DNA from: Jannaschia helgolandensis
GTDB lineage: Bacteria > Pseudomonadota > Alphaproteobacteria > Rhodobacterales > Rhodobacteraceae
Reading direction: 5' to 3'
NCBI RefSeq assembly: GCF_900109285.1
Contig: NZ_FNZQ01000001.1
Span: 835,001 to 899,000 of the forward strand
Length of the DNA: 64,000 nucleotides
The position numbers and the translations under genes are program-made. Shown here piece by piece: positions 1-8,064 of this stretch. Position 1 is the first letter of the stretch, and each line of letters starts with the position of its first letter. The notes below the pieces were generated by a model, which did not search any database, was not told the DNA's origin, and saw only the letters and a program-made list of their open reading frames with translations.

Positions 1-1
1 G

Positions 2-421
2 ATGATCCCCGGTCGCGACATGCGCGAAGCGATCATGGATTTCGACTATCTGAAAGAACAGAAATCCGGCCTGGGCACGGCGGCGGTAATCGTGATGGAT
101 AACTCCACCGACGTTATCAAGGCGATCTGGCGGCTGTCTGCATTCTACAAGCACGAAAGCTGCGGCCAGTGCACGCCCTGTCGCGAAGGCACGGGCTGGA
201 TGATGCGGGTCATGGACCGGCTGGTGAAGGGTGACGCGGACGTCGAAGAGATCGACATGCTGCTGGATGTCACCAAGCAGGTCGAAGGGCATACGATCTG
301 TGCTCTGGGCGATGCGGCGGCCTGGCCGATCCAGGGTCTGATCCGCCATTTCCGCGACGAAATCGAGGATCGCATCAAACACAAGCGGACGGGTCGCGTG
401 TCGGCGGTGGCTGCCGAATGA
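2..421 (+). CDS. nuoF: NADH-quinone oxidoreductase subunit F, C-terminal part
   Basis: This is the end of the FMN- and NADH-binding subunit of respiratory complex I; the gene starts before the window. The visible 139 residues carry the C-terminal 4Fe-4S (N3) site: the [11 protein letters not shown] motif supplies three cysteines and the later TICALGD supplies the fourth. The downstream helical bundle ends in a short charged tail. Stop is TGA at 419-421. It is the first visible gene of the nuo operon, and nuoG follows after three small accessory genes. Identification is secure from the motif and from the context. Confidence 0.96.
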   Translation: MIPGRDMREAIMDFDYLKEQKSGLGTAAVIVMDNSTDVIKAIWRLSAFYKHESCGQCTPCREGTGWMMRVMDRLVKGDADVEEIDMLLDVTKQVEGHTICALGDAAAWPIQGLIRHFRDEIEDRIKHKRTGRVSAVAAE

Positions 422-503
422 CTGATGCGATTGCTCATAGCCCATACGCGCTGGCTGTTTCAGATGGCTGGGCAATGCTGGCTGTCGGACCCTGCGCGCT
501 GTG

Positions 504-893
504 ATGCGTCTGGTGATCCTCGTCCTGGCAGCGACGCCCGCAATGGCACAGGACACCGTTCCTGCACCGGAATATTTCGTCACCTCCGCCATGGCGACGT
601 CCACGGCGCAGATCGTGGCGGTGAATTGCGGCACGCTTTCGGTGAACCCGGCCGCGATGACGCAAAGCACCGATGCCACGCTCGCCGCATTGGCCGAGGA
701 CGGGTTCACGCCCGAGAATCTGACCACGCGGATGCAGGACCCCGGCGACCGGATTGCCGTGTTGCAACAGGCGTTCATGGAAAAGCACGGTCTGACCGAT
801 GGCGCGACCGAAACGACGGTCTGCGCGGCGGGACGCCGGGAAATCACTGAGGGGACCGAGATCGGCGCCCTGCTTCTGGAGGTCGAAAGATGA
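504..893 (+). CDS. small secreted protein, DUF5333-like (copy 1)
   Basis: A 129-residue protein with an N-terminal signal peptide (LVILVLAATPAMA, cleavage before QDTV). The longest reading begins with GTG at 501, but ATG at 504 gives a tidier signal sequence. The mature part has two cysteines, and its second half follows the same pattern as the protein at 1387-1785: a G-[FY] turn, a D-x-R segment, then C-x-x-GR and T-x-[IV]-G-x-LL. I therefore place both in one family, probably DUF5333, which I recall from Rhodobacterales nuo operons. Function is unknown; it should be periplasmic. Its stop overlaps the next start (ATGA at 890-893), so the two are translationally coupled. Confidence 0.72.
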   Translation: MRLVILVLAATPAMAQDTVPAPEYFVTSAMATSTAQIVAVNCGTLSVNPAAMTQSTDATLAALAEDGFTPENLTTRMQDPGDRIAVLQQAFMEKHGLTDGATETTVCAAGRREITEGTEIGALLLEVER

Positions 894-1273
894 AGTTCAC
901 GGTTCTGTTGGTCGGCGCAGCATTCGCGCTGTCGGGCTGCGGCGCGATCGGAAGCTTGGCGTCGGGGGCTTCGGGTCCATTCAGCGGCGGCGGGTTGCGC
1001 GGCAGCGGCACTGAGATCGACGGCGTGCGGTTCCGAACCCGTGTCCAGTCCAGCAAGGAAAACCGCCGCGACTTCACGACCGTGACACGGAATGCAGGCC
1101 GCGATCTGAGCGGTGCGGTCGAGGCCGGTCGGGTTCAGGCGGTGGAATACTGTCTGCGCCAGGTCGGAGGGTCGGAAATTCTGTGGTCGCAGGGACCCGA
1201 CCGGCCAATCGAGCAGATCGCCATCGGCGAAGGCGGCGACCTGGTGCTGACCGGAACCTGCATTTCGCGCTGA
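890..1273 (+). CDS. putative lipoprotein in nuo operon
   Basis: A 127-residue protein with a lipoprotein signal: a hydrophobic stretch followed by LSGC, so Cys17 would be lipidated. A Gly/Ser-rich linker (GSLASGASGPFSGGG) follows, then a compact domain with two cysteines (EYCLRQVGG and TGTCISR) that could form a disulfide in the periplasm. The start ATG overlaps the stop of the preceding gene by four bases. I do not recognise the family. Its place between nuoF and nuoG suggests a role near complex I at the membrane, but this is inference. Confidence 0.72.
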   Translation: MKFTVLLVGAAFALSGCGAIGSLASGASGPFSGGGLRGSGTEIDGVRFRTRVQSSKENRRDFTTVTRNAGRDLSGAVEAGRVQAVEYCLRQVGGSEILWSQGPDRPIEQIAIGEGGDLVLTGTCISR

Positions 1274-1386
1274 TCCTTCGGGCCCCTGATCCGGCATGCC
1301 ATCGCCTGACAGACCCGCAGATATTGAATAGCCGACGATAGATGCCAAGGTTCACCACCAGCGAACCTTATCGAAAGTCGAGCCAT

Positions 1387-1785
1387 ATGACCCTGCGCCC
1401 CCTTTGCCTGACGCTTGCCGCCCTGCTGACGTCCGCCCCCGCCTTTGCCGATCTGAAGGACGAACGGCGGATCAGCGAGGGGCTGATTACGGTGGGTATC
1501 GCCTATGAAATTTCGGAAGTGTGCCCCGATATCAGCGCGCGCAAGATACGCGGCCTGCGATATCTGCTGGCGTTGAAATCGGCGGCCAGCGGCCTTGGAT
1601 ATTCTTCCGACGAAATTGACGCCTACATCGATGATGACGTCGAAAAGGACCGGCTGGAAGTTATCGCGCGCCAGCGTCTGGCCGCATTGGGAGCGCGCAA
1701 GGGCGACGTGGCGGCGCATTGTGCCGTCGGACGTGCGCAGGTCGCGCAGGATACGCAGGTCGGGCGGCTTCTGAACCCGCGCTGA
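1387..1785 (+). CDS. small secreted protein, DUF5333 family (copy 2)
   Basis: A 132-residue protein. ATG at 1387 gives a clean signal peptide (MTLRPLCLTLAALL..APAFA, then DLKDE); an upstream in-frame start at 1342 would put hydrophilic residues ahead of it and is less likely. The mature protein is helical, with cysteines in EVCPDIS and AAHCAVGR. It resembles the product of 504-893 across the second half, so the two look like paralogues on either side of a lipoprotein gene. The function is unknown and the location presumably periplasmic. nuoG begins 99 bases downstream. Confidence 0.75.
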   Translation: MTLRPLCLTLAALLTSAPAFADLKDERRISEGLITVGIAYEISEVCPDISARKIRGLRYLLALKSAASGLGYSSDEIDAYIDDDVEKDRLEVIARQRLAALGARKGDVAAHCAVGRAQVAQDTQVGRLLNPR

Positions 1786-1884
1786 ACGGTCGCGCGTTTT
1801 GGCGGGGCAATGACTGGCTTCCGCCGTTCGGGCGGGCTAGAACCCCATCGATACGCGCTGTTTTAGCTGACCGGAGCGATGGGC

Positions 1885-3903
1885 ATGGCCGACCTCAAGA
1901 AAATCCTGATCGACGGAACCGAAGTCGAGGCACCGGGGGAGATGACCCTGATCCAGGCCTGCGAACTGGCCGGCATCGAAATTCCCCGCTTCTGTTATCA
2001 CGAGCGCCTGACGATCGCGGGCAACTGCCGGATGTGTCTTGTCGAAGTGGTCGGTGGTCCGCCCAAGCCCGCCGCAAGCTGTGCCATGCAGGTCAAGGAT
2101 CTGCGTCCCGGCAAGGACGGCGAGCCGCCGCAGGTCAGGACCAACAGCCCGATGGTCAAGAAGGCCCGCGAAGGCGTGATGGAGTTCCTGCTGATCAACC
2201 ACCCGCTGGATTGCCCGATCTGCGATCAGGGCGGCGAGTGTGACCTGCAGGATCAGGCAATGGCCTACGGCGTCGATTTCAGCCGCTTCCGCGAACCCAA
2301 GCGGGCCGCCGTCGATCTGGATCTGGGGCCGCTGGTCGAAACCCACATGACGCGCTGCATTTCCTGCACCCGCTGCGTGCGGTTCACCACTGAAGTCGCG
2401 GGCATCACCCAGATGGGTCAGACCGGCCGTGGCGAGGACAGCGAGATCACGTCCTATCTGGGCGAGACGCTGAAATCGAACCTGCAGGGCAATATCATCG
2501 ACCTTTGCCCCGTCGGCGCGCTGGTGTCCAAGCCCTATGCCTTCACCGCCCGTCCGTGGGAACTGACCAAGACCGAGACGATCGACGTGATGGACGCCCT
2601 CGGGAGCAGCATCCGTGTCGATACAAAGGGCCGCGAAGTAATGCGCATTTTGCCGCGCAACCACGACGGCACCAACGAGGAATGGATCAGCGACAAGACC
2701 CGCTTCGTCTGGGACGGGTTGCGGCGTCAGCGGTTGGACCAACCCTATGTCCGGGTGGACGGCAAGCTCAGGCCCGCGACTTGGCCCGAGGCGCTATCGG
2801 CGGCGGCAACGGCCATGAAGGGCAAAAAAGTGGCCGGGATCGTCGGTGATCTGGTCCCTACAGAAGCTGCCTTTGCCCTGACCCGGCTGATGGCCTCGAT
2901 GGACGGCGTGACCGAATGCCGGACCGACGGGGCGAAACTGCCTGCGAATCGGGCCGGTTATGCCGGAACGGCCACCATCGAAGACATCGACACCGCAGAT
3001 CATATCATGCTGATCGGGACCGACCCGGCGCGCGAAGCCCCGGTGCTGAACGCGCGTATCCGCAAGGCCTGGCTGCGCGGCGCGAACGTCGGGCTGGTCG
3101 GGGAAGGTGTCGATCTGACCTATGATTACGCGCATGTCGGCACCGACCGGGCCGCGCTGGCACAAGTGTCCGGACAGGAGGTCAGTCAGGAAACGCAGGA
3201 CGGGCCGTCCATCGTCATCGTCGGCAACGGTGCCCTGACCGGTGTGGATGGGGCCGAAGTGCTGGCCCATGCCCGGCAGGTGGCGGAAAATTCGAACTCC
3301 GGCTTGCTGATCCTGCACACGGCTGCGGGTCGGGTCGGCGCGATGGATGTCGGCGCATATGCCGACGGCGGCATCGAAGCCGTGTTGTCGGCCGAGGTCA
3401 TCTACAACCTGGGCGCGGACGAGATCGACGTGCCGGACGGCCCCTTCGTCATCTATCAGGGCAGTCATGGCGACCGGGGCGCGCACCGCGCCGATGTGAT
3501 CCTTCCGGGGGCTGCCTGGACCGAGGAGCAGGGGTTGTTCGTCAATACCGAAGGCCGCCCGCAACTGGCCTTGCGGTCCGGGTTCGCACCGGGCGAGGCC
3601 AAGGAGAACTGGGCCATCCTGCGCGCGCTGAGCGCCGAAGCCGGCTTCCAGCTGCCCTTCGACAGTCTGGCGCAACTGCGTTCCGCCATGGTCGAGATCG
3701 CCCCGCATCTGGCGGAACTGGATGAAGTCGCAGTCAACAAACCGGAGCCACTGGGCAAGCTGCCGAAGCTGGGCGATGGCGATTTCGGGCTGCCGATCGA
3801 CGATTTCTACCTGACCAACCCGGTGGCGCGCGCCAGCGAACTGATGGCGGAGTTGTCGCAACTGGCCCGTGCCCGCGAAGCGCAGCCTATCGCGGCGGAG
3901 TGA
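1885..3903 (+). CDS. nuoG: NADH-quinone oxidoreductase subunit G
   Basis: The large iron-sulfur subunit of the complex I peripheral arm, 672 residues, the short alphaproteobacterial form. Order from the N-terminus: 2Fe-2S ferredoxin domain (Cys37, 48, 51, 66), His/Cys 4Fe-4S site ([14 protein letters not shown], about 106-119), a second 4Fe-4S site (CISCTRC at 158-164, with a later DLCPVGAL), then a degenerate molybdopterin-oxidoreductase-like domain. ATG at 1879 is also in frame, but GGAG at 1873-1876 is too close to it; spacing favours ATG 1885. The stop overlaps the next gene's GTG. Confidence 0.97.
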   Translation: MADLKKILIDGTEVEAPGEMTLIQACELAGIEIPRFCYHERLTIAGNCRMCLVEVVGGPPKPAASCAMQVKDLRPGKDGEPPQVRTNSPMVKKAREGVMEFLLINHPLDCPICDQGGECDLQDQAMAYGVDFSRFREPKRAAVDLDLGPLVETHMTRCISCTRCVRFTTEVAGITQMGQTGRGEDSEITSYLGETLKSNLQGNIIDLCPVGALVSKPYAFTARPWELTKTETIDVMDALGSSIRVDTKGREVMRILPRNHDGTNEEWISDKTRFVWDGLRRQRLDQPYVRVDGKLRPATWPEALSAAATAMKGKKVAGIVGDLVPTEAAFALTRLMASMDGVTECRTDGAKLPANRAGYAGTATIEDIDTADHIMLIGTDPAREAPVLNARIRKAWLRGANVGLVGEGVDLTYDYAHVGTDRAALAQVSGQEVSQETQDGPSIVIVGNGALTGVDGAEVLAHARQVAENSNSGLLILHTAAGRVGAMDVGAYADGGIEAVLSAEVIYNLGADEIDVPDGPFVIYQGSHGDRGAHRADVILPGAAWTEEQGLFVNTEGRPQLALRSGFAPGEAKENWAILRALSAEAGFQLPFDSLAQLRSAMVEIAPHLAELDEVAVNKPEPLGKLPKLGDGDFGLPIDDFYLTNPVARASELMAELSQLARAREAQPIAAE

Positions 3904-4301
3904 CCGTGCGCGCCCGCATCGGGTCGCTTCTGGGTCTGTTTCTGGGTCTGGCGGCCTGCCAAACTGAAGAGCAGCCGGTCGCCGACGTGTTCCGCCCCGA
4001 CTACAAAGGGGTCGAAACACGGCTTCTGGAGGGTGATCTGGTCAACTTCCTCGTGTCTATGACCGGGGCGCGGGACCGGCGGGACGTGCTGGATTACGCG
4101 CAGTGCGCTGCGGCACAATATGCGTTGATCCGGGGGTTCGGGTTCGCGCGACAGGTGCGGACAAACGTGATGGAAGAGGGTGGTCTTTGGCGCGGAGATG
4201 CGGTTTACACCGTCTCGGCTGGGGTCCCCCGTGGACTGAGGACGATCGATGCCGAGGTGGCGGTGGACGACTGCCGCGCGAAGGGCATCCCGACCGTATG
4301 A
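3900..4301 (+). CDS. putative lipoprotein between nuoG and nuoH
   Basis: A 133-residue protein beginning with GTG at 3900 inside the nuoG stop region (GTGA overlap); GTG at 3906 is an alternative. The N-terminus is a lipoprotein signal with an LAAC lipobox (Cys20). The mature part contains [21 protein letters not shown] and a conserved-looking second half ending with DDCRAKG; the two non-lipobox cysteines may pair. The family is not recognised. It lies in the operon ten bases before nuoH, so it is co-expressed with complex I. Confidence 0.7.
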   Translation: MTVRARIGSLLGLFLGLAACQTEEQPVADVFRPDYKGVETRLLEGDLVNFLVSMTGARDRRDVLDYAQCAAAQYALIRGFGFARQVRTNVMEEGGLWRGDAVYTVSAGVPRGLRTIDAEVAVDDCRAKGIPTV

Positions 4302-4310
4302 GGATGTGAC

Positions 4311-5348
4311 ATGGCGGACTTTCTGGCATCGGGCTTGGGTATTGCCCTGACGATTCTGGCACAGGCCCTTGCGGTCGTGGCCTTCGTGATGATTTCGCTG
4401 CTGTTCCTGGTTTATGGCGATCGCAAGATCTGGGCCGCCGTTCAGATGCGGCGCGGTCCCAATGTCGTCGGTCCGTGGGGCGTGTTTCAGTCAGTCGCCG
4501 ATGCATTGAAATACGTGGTCAAGGAAATTGTCATTCCGGCCGGAGCAGACCGCACCGTCTTCATGATGGCGCCGCTCATTTCCTTTGTTCTGGCCATAGT
4601 TGCATGGGCGGTCATCCCGTTCAGCGATACCTGGGTCCTGTCGGACATCAATGTGGCGATCCTGTATGTCTTCGCGATTTCCTCGCTCGAGGTCTATGGC
4701 GTCATCATGGGCGGCTGGGCGTCGAACTCGAAATATCCGTTCCTCGGTTCGCTCAGGTCCGCCGCGCAGATGATCTCCTACGAAGTCAGCATCGGCCTGA
4801 TCATCATCGGTGTGATCCTGTCGACCGGATCGCTCAACTTCGGCGATATCGTGCGCGCGCAGGACACCGGCTGGGGCTTCTTCGGCTGGTACTGGCTGCC
4901 GCACCTGCCGATGGTCTTCCTGTTCTTCATCTCGGCGCTGGCCGAAACCAACCGCCCGCCATTCGATTTGCCGGAAGCGGAATCGGAGTTGGTCGCGGGT
5001 TATCAGGTCGAATATTCGTCCACGCCGTTCCTTCTTTTCATGGCGGGCGAGTACATCGCCATCTTCCTGATGTGCGCCCTGATCACGCTTCTGTTCTTCG
5101 GCGGCTGGTTGTCGCCGATCCCGTTCATCCCCGACTCGCCCCTGTGGATGGTCGCCAAGATGGCGTTCTTCTTCTTCCTGTTCGCGATGGTGAAGGCTAT
5201 CGTGCCGCGCTACCGCTACGATCAGTTGATGCGTCTGGGGTGGAAGGTTTTCCTTCCGTTCTCGCTGGCCTGGGTTGTTCTGGTGGCCTTTCTGGCACGG
5301 TACGAAGTGCTCGGCGGGTTCTGGGCCCGTTGGGTGACGGGGGTCTGA
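4311..5348 (+). CDS. nuoH: NADH-quinone oxidoreductase subunit H
   Basis: The membrane subunit at the junction of the two arms of complex I, which helps form the quinone-binding chamber. At 345 residues with about eight hydrophobic helices it matches the usual length. Diagnostic stretches include [23 protein letters not shown] near the N-terminus and the acidic loop [23 protein letters not shown] (about 205-227), both family hallmarks. It is followed four bases later by the methyltransferase-like gene rather than by nuoI. Confidence 0.97.
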   Translation: MADFLASGLGIALTILAQALAVVAFVMISLLFLVYGDRKIWAAVQMRRGPNVVGPWGVFQSVADALKYVVKEIVIPAGADRTVFMMAPLISFVLAIVAWAVIPFSDTWVLSDINVAILYVFAISSLEVYGVIMGGWASNSKYPFLGSLRSAAQMISYEVSIGLIIIGVILSTGSLNFGDIVRAQDTGWGFFGWYWLPHLPMVFLFFISALAETNRPPFDLPEAESELVAGYQVEYSSTPFLLFMAGEYIAIFLMCALITLLFFGGWLSPIPFIPDSPLWMVAKMAFFFFLFAMVKAIVPRYRYDQLMRLGWKVFLPFSLAWVVLVAFLARYEVLGGFWARWVTGV

Positions 5349-5352
5349 TCGC

Positions 5353-6126
5353 ATGGGGGTGGACTACGTCCTCTTCGACAAGCTGGTCGAGCTTTCGACG
5401 CGCTGGCAGCCCTCCAAGGGAGGCCGGACGTTAATGCTCGGTCGGCATGCGTTCAAAATCCAGACGCAGTTCGCGAAGGATTACGAGGCTTCCCTGAAGC
5501 GCAACGGCATCGAGGGGCGCCGTTTTGACTACCTGCAAGACGACGCATATTGCGAGACCCTGATGGAGAAACTGGGCTTCGGCCCGATGGAAGCAATGGA
5601 TTTTTCCGGCTTCGAAGGGGCCACGATTCTGCACGATCTGAACAAGCCGCCTGCGCCCGAATTGGAGAACCAGTTCGACTTCATCTTCGACGGAGGCACG
5701 ATCGAGCATGTTTTCAACGTGCCGCAGGCGCTGGAGACGGTGTATAGTATGCTTAAGCCCGGCGGACGTTTCGTGTCGGCGAACGGCATGAACGGCTGGC
5801 CGGGGCACGGAATGTATCAGTTCAACCCCGAATTGGTCTGGACGTTCTGGAGCCGGGCCTGCAACTGCGTGGTGCACGATTGCCGGGCGATGCCCAAGAT
5901 ACCGGGCGGCAAAGTCGGGGAGCAGCCCTTCCGCGACCCCGCAGCGACCGGCAGGCGGCTGCGTATGAAAGGCAAGATCGGCACCGGCCGGACTTATCTG
6001 TATTACGAAATCGAGAAGACCGAGGATTCGCATCCCCCGACCTATGCCCTGCAAAGCGACTACGAAGTGAAGTGGCAAGGATCGGATATGGCGGGCACGA
6101 CCCGTTTCGAGAAGGAAGACGCCTGA
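5353..6126 (+). CDS. class I SAM methyltransferase-like protein inside nuo operon
   Basis: A 257-residue protein of methyltransferase type. The middle reads [15 protein letters not shown], then [15 protein letters not shown]: the strand-4 acidic/EH motif and the KPGG post-motif of Methyltransf_11/23-like enzymes. The usual glycine-rich motif I near the N-terminus appears only as LMLGRHAF, so SAM binding may be altered or lost. It sits between nuoH (4-base gap) and nuoI (its TGA overlaps the nuoI ATG at 6126), so expression is tightly tied to complex I. The substrate is unknown. Mitochondrial complex I has SAM-type assembly factors (NDUFAF5, NDUFAF7), an analogy only. Confidence 0.72.
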   Translation: MGVDYVLFDKLVELSTRWQPSKGGRTLMLGRHAFKIQTQFAKDYEASLKRNGIEGRRFDYLQDDAYCETLMEKLGFGPMEAMDFSGFEGATILHDLNKPPAPELENQFDFIFDGGTIEHVFNVPQALETVYSMLKPGGRFVSANGMNGWPGHGMYQFNPELVWTFWSRACNCVVHDCRAMPKIPGGKVGEQPFRDPAATGRRLRMKGKIGTGRTYLYYEIEKTEDSHPPTYALQSDYEVKWQGSDMAGTTRFEKEDA

Positions 6127-6623
6127 TGACACAGCAGATCGACTGGAACCGTTCCGTCAAATATTTCCTGCTGGCCGACATGTGGACTGGCATGAAGTTG
6201 GGTCTGAAGTATTTCTTCGCGCCCAAGGCCACGCTGAACTATCCACACGAAAAGGGTCCGCAAAGCCCGCGTTTTCGCGGGGAACATGCGCTGCGTCGGT
6301 ATCCCAATGGTGAAGAACGATGCATCGCCTGCAAGCTGTGCGAAGCGGTGTGCCCGGCGCAGGCCATCACCATCGACGCCGAACCGCGTGAAGATGGCAG
6401 CCGCCGGACCACGCGTTATGACATCGACATGACCAAGTGCATCTATTGCGGTTTCTGTCAGGAAGCCTGCCCGGTGGATGCCATCGTCGAAGGTCCGAAC
6501 TTCGAATATGCCACCGAAACGCGGGAGGAGCTTTTCTATGATAAGGAAAAGCTGCTGGACAATGGCGAACGCTGGGAAGCGGTGATCGCCAAGAACCTCG
6601 AGATGGATGCACCCTACCGATGA
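6126..6623 (+). CDS. nuoI: NADH-quinone oxidoreductase subunit I
   Basis: The 8Fe ferredoxin-like subunit of complex I, carrying clusters N6a and N6b on the way to quinone; 165 residues. The two 4Fe-4S motifs are [13 protein letters not shown] and [16 protein letters not shown]. The N-terminal segment ([22 protein letters not shown]) is the amphipathic helix typical of the family. ATG at 6126 overlaps the upstream stop (TGATG). The reading frame stays open back to 5880, but that extension lies inside the preceding gene and does not resemble NuoI. Confidence 0.97.
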   Translation: MTQQIDWNRSVKYFLLADMWTGMKLGLKYFFAPKATLNYPHEKGPQSPRFRGEHALRRYPNGEERCIACKLCEAVCPAQAITIDAEPREDGSRRTTRYDIDMTKCIYCGFCQEACPVDAIVEGPNFEYATETREELFYDKEKLLDNGERWEAVIAKNLEMDAPYR

Positions 6624-7012
6624 CCGACTCAAACCCCTTCACCGCCTGGATGTCGCACATGCAGGGCATGGCCAAGACGATGAACCCGGCGCTTGAGAAT
6701 TTCACGCCGCAGGGGTTTGAAAAGCTGTGGCCCACAATGCCCAAAGAGGTGATGGAACAGTTCATGGGCAAGGGGATGAACCCCGAAGGTCTGGATGCGA
6801 AGACCAAGATGTTGCTGACTCTGGCCGGTCTGACCGTGCTGGGCGCGCAGGCCGAGGCGCAGGTGCGGATCACGGTCCGTCAGGCCGCCGAGCAGGGTGC
6901 CACCAAGCAGGAGATCGCCGAAACCATCGGCCTGATGGGACTGTTCGGCGGACTGCCCGCGATGAACAAGGCGATGGAACTGGCCAACGCGGTTCTGGAG
7001 GACGATGAATGA
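6620..7012 (+). CDS. carboxymuconolactone decarboxylase-like protein in nuo operon
   Basis: A 130-residue protein whose second half ([20 protein letters not shown].., then [19 protein letters not shown]) fits the all-helical carboxymuconolactone decarboxylase/AhpD-like fold (PF02627). It contains no cysteine at all, so the CxxC redox centre of AhpD is absent and peroxidase activity is unlikely. The N-terminal part ([17 protein letters not shown]) is family-specific. The start overlaps the nuoI stop (ATGA at 6620-6623) and the end overlaps nuoJ, so it is a coupled member of the operon. Function unknown. Confidence 0.72.
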   Translation: MTDSNPFTAWMSHMQGMAKTMNPALENFTPQGFEKLWPTMPKEVMEQFMGKGMNPEGLDAKTKMLLTLAGLTVLGAQAEAQVRITVRQAAEQGATKQEIAETIGLMGLFGGLPAMNKAMELANAVLEDDE

Positions 7013-7623
7013 CGGTTCTTGATTTCGTCTTCTATCTGTTCGCGATCATCACGGTGACGGCCGGCTTGTTCGTCGTCGTGTCGCGCAACCCGGTGCATTC
7101 GGTGCTCTGGCTGATCCTGTGTTTCCTGTCGACGGCGGGACTGTTCGTCCTGTTGGGGGCCGAATTCGTCGCGATGCTGCTGATCATCGTCTATGTCGGT
7201 GCGGTCGCGGTGCTTTTCCTGTTCGTGGTCATGATGCTGGACGTCGACTTTGCCGAGCTGAAGGCCGAGATGGCGAAATATGTGCCACTGGCCGGACTGA
7301 TCGGTATCGTCCTGTTGATGCAGCTGGCCATCGCCTACGGCGTCTGGGAAGTAGCCGACGGGGTTGAGGTCGCGGCCGGTCTGTCATCCATCGACACGCC
7401 GCCGGTTCTGAATACGACGGCGCTTGGCCTGATTCTATACGATGAATATTTCATCATGTTCCAGCTTTCGGGTCTGATCCTGCTGGTCGCGATGATCGGA
7501 GCCATTGCCCTGACGTTGCGCCACAGGCGCGACGTCAAGCGCCAGAACGTGCTGCACCAGATGTGGCGCGATCCGGCCAAGGCGATGAACGTGACGGATG
7601 TGAAACCAGGACAGGGACTTTAG
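7009..7623 (+). CDS. nuoJ: NADH-quinone oxidoreductase subunit J
   Basis: A membrane subunit of complex I with five predicted helices, 204 residues. The stretch around [19 protein letters not shown] contains the pi-bulge helix characteristic of NuoJ. The C-terminal soluble tail ([20 protein letters not shown]) is usual for alphaproteobacteria. The ATG overlaps the stop of the preceding gene (ATGA at 7009-7012). A 23-codon reading frame and then nuoK follow. Confidence 0.96.
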   Translation: MTVLDFVFYLFAIITVTAGLFVVVSRNPVHSVLWLILCFLSTAGLFVLLGAEFVAMLLIIVYVGAVAVLFLFVVMMLDVDFAELKAEMAKYVPLAGLIGIVLLMQLAIAYGVWEVADGVEVAAGLSSIDTPPVLNTTALGLILYDEYFIMFQLSGLILLVAMIGAIALTLRHRRDVKRQNVLHQMWRDPAKAMNVTDVKPGQGL

Positions 7624-7626
7624 GCT

Positions 7627-7698
7627 ATGTCGAGAACAACCATCATCATCATCATCATTCTGCTGATCATTCTGCTGGGTGGCTATTCGTTCCTTTAA
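7627..7698 (+). CDS. 23-residue single-helix membrane peptide between nuoJ and nuoK
   Basis: A very short open frame starts with ATG four bases after the nuoJ stop and ends with TAA at 7696-7698. The product begins MSRTT, continues as six isoleucines, then Leu/Ile residues, and ends GGYSFL. This gives one uninterrupted transmembrane segment with a short Arg/Thr head and fits a small hydrophobic accessory peptide. nuoK starts 55 bases later with its own strong ribosome binding site. The run of ATC codons could arise as a simple repeat, so reality depends on conservation in relatives. A function in complex I assembly or stability is conjecture. Confidence 0.5.
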   Translation: MSRTTIIIIIILLIILLGGYSFL

Positions 7699-7753
7699 AC
7701 GGACGACTGAAAAGACGACGAACGGGGCCGCAAGTGCGCCGGAGAGGGACGAG

Positions 7754-8059
7754 ATGATCGGACTTGAACACTACTTGACCGTGGCTGCCGCGCTGTTCGT
7801 GATCGGCATTTTCGGCATTTTCCTGAACCGGAAAAACGTGATCGTCATACTGATGTCGATCGAACTGATGCTGCTTGCGGTCAACATCAACTTCGTCGCC
7901 TTCTCGGGCTTCCTCGGCGATCTGACGGGGCAGGTGTTCACGCTCTTTGTGCTGACCGTCGCCGCCGCCGAGGCCGCCATCGGGCTGGCCATCCTGGTCT
8001 GCTTCTTCCGCAACCGGGGTACGATCGACGTCGAAGACGTCAATGTGATGAAGGGCTGA
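7754..8059 (+). CDS. nuoK: NADH-quinone oxidoreductase subunit K
   Basis: A small antiporter-like (MrpC-type) membrane subunit of complex I, 101 residues with three helices. Family hallmarks are the glutamates within helices: [16 protein letters not shown] and [12 protein letters not shown]. The frame is open from 7679, but ATG at 7754 is preceded by GGAGAGGGACGAG and gives the standard N-terminus MIGLEHYL, so that start is chosen. nuoL begins five bases after the stop. Confidence 0.97.
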   Translation: MIGLEHYLTVAAALFVIGIFGIFLNRKNVIVILMSIELMLLAVNINFVAFSGFLGDLTGQVFTLFVLTVAAAEAAIGLAILVCFFRNRGTIDVEDVNVMKG

Positions 8060-8064
8060 CGCAC

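Noticed and set aside
7563-7757. Frame with a run of six histidines ([12 protein letters not shown]) over the nuoJ-nuoK gap.
   Set aside because: It is the out-of-frame reading of the ATC repeat inside the 23-residue hydrophobic peptide; it overlaps the nuoJ end and the nuoK start and has no ribosome binding site.
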